From Littorina saxatilis (lineage: Eukaryota; Mollusca; Gastropoda; Littorinimorpha; Littorinidae), in NCBI RefSeq assembly GCF_037325665.1, contig NC_090258.1:38184956-38248955 (forward strand): a stretch of 64,000 nucleotides of DNA. The letters run 5' to 3'. The notes beneath the pieces were generated by a model. That model was given only the letters and a program-made list of their open reading frames with translations, ran no database searches and was not told the DNA's origin. The position numbers and the translations under genes were made by a program. Shown here one piece after another: positions 60,901-64,000 of this stretch. Position 1 is the stretch's first letter, and each line of letters starts with the position of its first letter.

Positions 60901-61273
60901 AGAGTCCCGTTTTGTGTTTGCAAAATGGAACCGCATGACGTAGTTTGAACAGCAGACACGGTAACGCTTCCCTCCACCACTAATCTTCTTCTCTCGTTCA
61001 GCCAATTTGGACGTAAACAATACAACCGGAACTACCCGCCGACAGCGCCGCGGGTTATGTCAGGGACGGACAACTCTTATCACTTTTGTTTTGAGACAAT
61101 GCACTAGTCAAGACCAAGTCAAATATTTTTTTTACCAAAATGTCAATCAATTTGATTGCAACACTTTTTAGTAAAGCAGGATGTTACGTCATCTGAGGTG
61201 GAAAAAACCCCACAAAAAACAAACACATCTAGCGATATCACCTGTAAGAATGTACATGTAAAATATAATGCAA

Positions 61274-61306
<33 letters not shown>

Positions 61307-63003
61307 TCACACATTGCTACATGCACTTTAGGGCTATCGCACACGCCGATGTAACTAAGATAAGCATAGGAATAGTGGCAATCAGCCAAGGGCAGTAATG
61401 CACTGGTGGAATTGTGCAAACCTTGTCGGATAGTGTTGAAGCAATACAAGTTGCATAATTATGTTATAGAACTTGCATAACATCCTGGTTAGTTCTGGTG
61501 CTCTACCCTCTATCAGTCTCACTGTTCGAGTTGCCTTTACTTGATAACTGTCTTTATTCATCATTTTGTTGACTCACATGCGAAGCAAAAGTGAGTCTAT
61601 GTACTCACCCGAGTCGTCCGTCCGTCCCGGCGTCCGTCCGTCCGGAAAACTTTAACGTTGGATATTTCTTGGACACTATTCAGTCTATCAGTACCAAATT
61701 TGGCAAGATGGTGTATGATGACAAGGCCCCAAAAAACATACATAGCATCTTGACCTTGCTTCAAGGTCAAGGTCGCAGGGGCCATAAATGTTGTCTAAAA
61801 ACAGCTATTTTTCCCATTTTTCCCATTTTCTCTGAAGTTTTTGAGATTTAATACCTCACCTATATATGATATATAGGGCAAAGTAAGCCCCATCTTTTGA
61901 TACCAGTTTGGTTTACCTTGCTTCAAGGTCAAGGTCACAGGAGCTCTTCAAAGTTGGATTGTATACATATTTTGAAGTGACCTTGACCCTGAACTATGGA
62001 AGATAACTGTTTCAAACTTAAAAATTATGTGGGGCACATGTTATGCTTTCATCATGAGACACATTTGGTCACATATGATCAAGGTCAAGGTCACTTTGAC
62101 CCTTATAAAATGTGACCAAAATAAGGTAGTGAACCACTAAAAGTGACCATATCTCATGGTAGAAAGAGCCAATAAGCACCATTGTACTTCCTATGTCTTG
62201 AATTAACAGCTTTGTGTTGCATGACCTTGGATGACCTTCACATGTATTTTGGTAGGAAAAATGTGTAAAGCAGTTCTTAGTGTATGATGTCATTGCTAGG
62301 TTTAGCTGAAGGTCAAGGTCATGTAAAGGTCAAGGTCAAGCATGTGAGTCGTATGGGCTTTGCCCTTCTTGTTTTGTATTATGGTGAGCAAAATCAAATA
62401 GCCTACCTATGGCATCCACCCATGTTGAACGACATGATGTTGGTACTAACACCGAAACGCATTGACCAATCACTGAAGGGTACTGAGGTCATTTCACAAA
62501 CAGGATTTCCCAATCTAGCATTCCCTCTGGTTTGGAGTTTTTGAAGGCTTCTTTTGTACGATGACGCCCTAGCTCTGTTTATTATGTAAAGGGGAGCAAC
62601 CGGCTGCAAGCGGGCCTCCAGAGACAATAGGAAGCAAGGAATACTCGTTAAAAATACAAGTAAAAGACAGAAAGTATGGCTTGGGAGAGTGTTTAGTCTT
62701 TTAATACAAACAATGTCAAAATGTCTTTCTCTTTCAGTAGTACAAACTCTGTAGATGCGTTATGATTAACGATTTTCTTGCGCTTTTTTTCTCTTCAGAA
62801 AACGCTTTGCCTCGGATACATGTTCCGTCCGTTTTGAAAGTAGCCGCTGGACGAACAGTGACATTCAACCTGAACGGAAGTGACACTGATGGAGACCCTC
62901 TGACATATCACATAGAAGATGATGGCAATGGAAGGGTGCAAGTGAAACCAACATCAGGAGAAGTGAGCTTCCTAGCTGACACGAAGGCACCTGTCGACAT
63001 GCG
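45953..63003 (+). CDS. AMOP-VWD mucin-like / SUSD2-like protein gene (partial at both ends)
   Basis: Plus-strand exons: (gap)-45973, 46631-46868, 48190-48432, 50953-51081, 59723-59920, 60350-60595 and 62799-63003. Splice sites are GT-AG with matching phases (0, then 1 five times; the last exon leaves in phase 2). The product reads as the C-terminal part of an AMOP domain (ECCYKF, EACCVKSSEKYCQTFY), a von Willebrand D domain (CCDPYIMTLDERGYTFNGWG, GLMGNFNGIKDDEFILPDGT), the post-VWD segment (CGDNLACQFDYFATG) and the start of a cadherin-like repeat (GSDTDGDPLTYHI). The order matches MUC4/SUSD2-type and invertebrate mucin-like proteins, which are secreted or on the cell surface. Upstream domains and the start are missing; the gene continues past the right edge. 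Confidence 0.85.
46008..46185. repeat. Dispersed repeat with ACCACCTGTCCATAAAG motif
   Basis: ACCACCTGTCCATAAAGGCC recurs with small changes inside the block (CACCTGTCCATAAAGACCAC), ending GGTGGTCTCTTTAGACTG, so the ends are loosely inverted. The style is common among invertebrate interspersed repeats. Confidence 0.5.
46631..46868 (+). CDS. AMOP-VWD gene exon (AMOP domain)
   Basis: Acceptor ttttctgcag, donor G/gtaagt, 238 nt, phase 0 to phase 1. It encodes ECCYKFEKPPNSYRL, DIYADYVREDKMAYEACC and KSSEKYCQTFYNLRPIGEC. The paired and spaced cysteines are the AMOP pattern. Confidence 0.85.
47350..47503. repeat. Foldback repeat with about 55-bp arms
   Basis: The left arm CAAGAAAGGCAGGTTGTTGG...ATACATTCACAA and right arm are complementary, apart from an extra CATTCAGT-like octamer in the right arm. 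The whole thing could form a long hairpin, so it is probably a small TIR element. It lies in an intron. Confidence 0.8.
48190..48432 (+). CDS. AMOP-VWD gene exon (start of VWD domain)
   Basis: Acceptor tttcttgcag, donor AGTT/gtaaat, 243 nt, phase 1 to phase 1. It encodes CCDPYIMTLDERGYTFNGWG then EYTMV and FTLQARTD, the opening of a VWD domain of the AMOP-linked kind (GDPH-like motif replaced by CDPYI). Confidence 0.85.
48808..49116 (-). mobile_element. Full-length tRNA-headed SINE with 13-bp target duplication
   Basis: tatagtggacgat flanks it at 48795-48807 and 49117-49129. The minus strand starts with a tRNA-like head (GTGGCCTAGTGG A box; GGTTCGAACCC B box), then a body of about 200 bp, and ends GGTCGGCTGGGCGTTAAG with an (AAAC)n tail. 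It lies in an intron of the AMOP-VWD gene, antisense to it. Confidence 0.9.
50666..50764. repeat. 99-bp foldback repeat with 34-bp arms
   Basis: ATCACAGTGCGCTAAGAGAT and its complement close a short loop. The arms match almost perfectly, and the RNA could form a pre-miRNA-sized hairpin. A tiny MITE is the simplest reading. Confidence 0.75.
50953..51081 (+). CDS. AMOP-VWD gene exon (mid VWD)
   Basis: Acceptor atgctttcag, donor TCAG/gtacaa, 129 nt, phase 1 to phase 1. It encodes LVIYANSEDFSRRF, then FFLHRDNDSLEISFQS. Confidence 0.8.
51984..53568 (+). repeat. 5' LTR of the gypsy-class element
   Basis: Starts TGTCACGATCGGGTGACAG and ends ACGTGACA. It contains a 16-bp tandem repeat (ACCGGCTAACCAGCAG-like, about seven units, near 53023-53135). 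The minus-strand frame at 52440-52856 recurs identically in the other LTR and is not a separate gene. The bases after the LTR (TGGGGGCCAAGCCGGG) are the likely primer-binding site; the tRNA is not assigned. Confidence 0.9.
54259..57504 (+). mobile_element. Gag-protease-integrase frame of the gypsy-class element
   Basis: Long frame. It has a charged coiled-coil N-terminal region rich in DRQERERQ repeats, then a retrotransposon gag core (LPTFDDDKDELDDFLRRFE), a CCHC knuckle (CYYCNKRGHVKKDC), a protease motif (RDTGADMIVV), an integrase H2C2 finger (HLGTKKTTDRVWRHFYWPG with CASCDKC), the integrase core with DIIG, LTDRGTQF and GLVERFNGTL, and a C-terminal SH3-like segment (LKWQGPFEVTASVGQNDYRI). 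Near the end of the internal region another frame shows a short RNase H-like tail (VRVIPGANNVGADFLSR). Confidence 0.85.
57578..59163 (+). repeat. 3' LTR of the gypsy-class element
   Basis: Nearly identical to the 5' LTR, with roughly half a dozen differences noticed by eye, including the same 16-bp tandem repeat near 58615-58730. It is followed by the GCAAC target duplication. Confidence 0.9.
59723..59920 (+). CDS. AMOP-VWD gene exon (end of VWD)
   Basis: Acceptor attctttttcag, donor GCGT/gtaagt, 198 nt, phase 1 to phase 1. It encodes SLKISVRIKSLAMSLSLP, KTKGLMGNFNGIKDDEFILP, with the GLMGNFNG block diagnostic of VWD domains. Confidence 0.9.
60350..60595 (+). CDS. AMOP-VWD gene exon (post-VWD region)
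   Basis: Acceptor tgtgtcacag, donor gtgagt, 246 nt, phase 1 to phase 1. The split codon makes TGG, giving GPAWAVTSDSSVMRYE, which matches the W-V---SS-F-Y pattern after VWD domains in SUSD2/MUC4-like proteins. CGDNLACQFDYFATG follows. Confidence 0.85.
61277..61306. repeat. (CA)n microsatellite
   Basis: Short CA tract in an intron. Confidence 0.9.
61572..62373 (-). repeat. GACTCACATGC-ended repeat, copy E (long form, both ends present)
   Basis: About 800 bp. Read on the plus strand it starts TGACTCACATGCGAAGC and ends GCATGTGAGTCGTATGGG...CTTCTTGT. It contains multiple TGACCTTGA/TCAAGGTCA sites but has lost the central palindromic pair seen in B, C and D. TTTTGT lies just outside both ends and may be a target duplication. 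It lies in an intron of the AMOP-VWD gene. Confidence 0.8.
62799..63003 (+). CDS. AMOP-VWD gene exon (cadherin-like repeat start)
   Basis: Acceptor tttctcttcag, donor GCG/gtaagc, 205 nt, phase 1 to phase 2. It encodes KVAAGRTVTFNLNGSDTDGD, PLTYHIEDDGNGRVQV, TSGEVSFLAD, resembling cadherin-like or Ig-like extracellular repeats. Confidence 0.8.
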
Positions 63004-63536
63004 GTAAGCTAAAGTTACACCATTCTTTTAGCTATCTCTGACTTTGTTTCTGCGCACAGTTTCTTGCTTTTGGTTTTGCTGTGTTCTGTAAACGATGGCA
63101 TTGTCTATAAATCGCGGTCGAATGTGAGGATGGTCAATGCATATTAAGTGTAAACAGTTTTACTCAGTGTGCGTGTTTCCTTTTGTAATTTTGCAAAGCC
63201 ATTTTGGAATGTTTCATGATTTCTTTCTTCCATTATTACCATGCACATAACTTTCTAGTTAGATAAACCTTTCGAGTCTAGTTTCTTTTAATAGATATGC
63301 GGTGACATAATTTGTTAATACACACTATTTTGAAGCAGACAGAATTTCACTAGGCTTTGGTAGACAGAGACCAAAATGAATCACTTTTTACAGCGCAACA
63401 CTGTTTCTTTTTTTTGCGAAATGGACATTCTGCAAGCTTGAATATGACGTTAATATCTTTTGTCATCCCCGGTCGTTTGCATTCAAATGAGAGAAAGTAG
63501 TATGATGTTTGGTCTCCTCAGAGTTATAAGTAGGGC

Positions 63537-63923
63537 GATGGGCGCAGTGGTCTAGTGGAGAAGACATCGGCCTCCTGATCGGAAGGTCGTGAGTTCAAAT
63601 CCCGGGCGCGGCCGCCTGGTGGGTTAAGGGTGGAGATTTTCCGATCTCCCAGGTCACCTTATGTGCGGACCTGCTAGTGCCTTATCCCCCTTCATGTGTA
63701 CACGCAAGCACAAGACCACATACGCACGGAAAAGATCCTGTAACCCATGTCAGAGTTCGGTGGGTTATAGAAACACGAAAATACCCAGCATGCTTCCCCC
63801 GAAAGCGGCGTATGGCAGCCTGAATGGCGGGGTAAAAACGGTCATGCACGTAAAAACCCACTCATGCGAAAACATGAGTGAATGTGGGAGTTTCAGCCCA
63901 TGAACGAAGGAGAAGAAGAAGAG
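63537..63923 (+). mobile_element. tRNA-headed SINE with 9-bp target duplication
   Basis: AAGTAGGGC flanks it at 63528-63536 and 63924-63932. The head GCGCAGTGGTCTAGTGG with GAGTTCAAATCCC is tRNA-like. A body of about 300 bp and a (GAA)n-rich tail follow. The head differs from that of the SINE at 48808, so at least two SINE families are active or recently active. Confidence 0.85.
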
Positions 63924-64000
63924 AAGTAGGGCATAGTTATCAGCGGAGTGTTCATTGTTTGATGGTGCGTAAACAAAGAACTTCATGTTATTTGATTTGT

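Overview
This is a eukaryotic genomic window with GT-AG introns, three spliced host genes and dense interspersed repeats. Long (CA)n and (CT)n tracts, tRNA-headed SINEs, TAA-flanked MITEs and the make-up of the three genes suggest a marine mollusc, most likely a gastropod. That assignment is inference from repeat style and gene family; nothing in the sequence names the species.

Layout. Positions 1-11.5 kb, minus strand: a SAM / UBZ4-type zinc finger / HECT ubiquitin-ligase-like gene. Its start codon is at 11467 and seven exons can be placed with matching phases, including a tandemly duplicated exon; the rest of the HECT domain lies off the left edge. Its introns are packed with nested MITEs, SINEs and two related families of short mobile repeats that carry nuclear-receptor-type AGGTCA sites. 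11.5-17.8 kb: intergenic DNA with a 21-bp minisatellite near the HECT gene start, many microsatellites and a possible TATA promoter. 17.8-44.7 kb, plus strand: a DLGAP/GKAP (SAPAP) family gene, with six coding exons in a consistent 411-codon model. Its introns hold a truncated LINE, a 44-bp minisatellite, a hAT-like MITE and a nearly complete DIRS-type tyrosine-recombinase retroelement (38.36-43.60 kb). 45.75-45.95 kb: a 200-N assembly gap. 45.95 kb to the right edge, plus strand: an AMOP-VWD mucin-like/SUSD2-like secreted or membrane protein gene, incomplete at both ends. Its VWD domain is split by an intron holding a young Ty3/gypsy-class LTR element (51.98-59.16 kb, 5-bp target duplication, nearly identical LTRs).

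The three host genes show no sign of acting in one pathway; they are neighbours. The most unusual content is (i) the SAM-UBZ4-HECT architecture with a duplicated acidic exon, (ii) two TIR-ended repeat families that spread TCAAGGTCA and AGGTCAaAGGTCA sites and lie in one orientation relative to every host gene they occupy, (iii) a MITE that seems to hold a captured coding fragment and was then split by one of those repeats, and (iv) an LTR element whose RNase H-like tail lies after the integrase. Most long open frames outside these genes are artefacts of tandem repeats.
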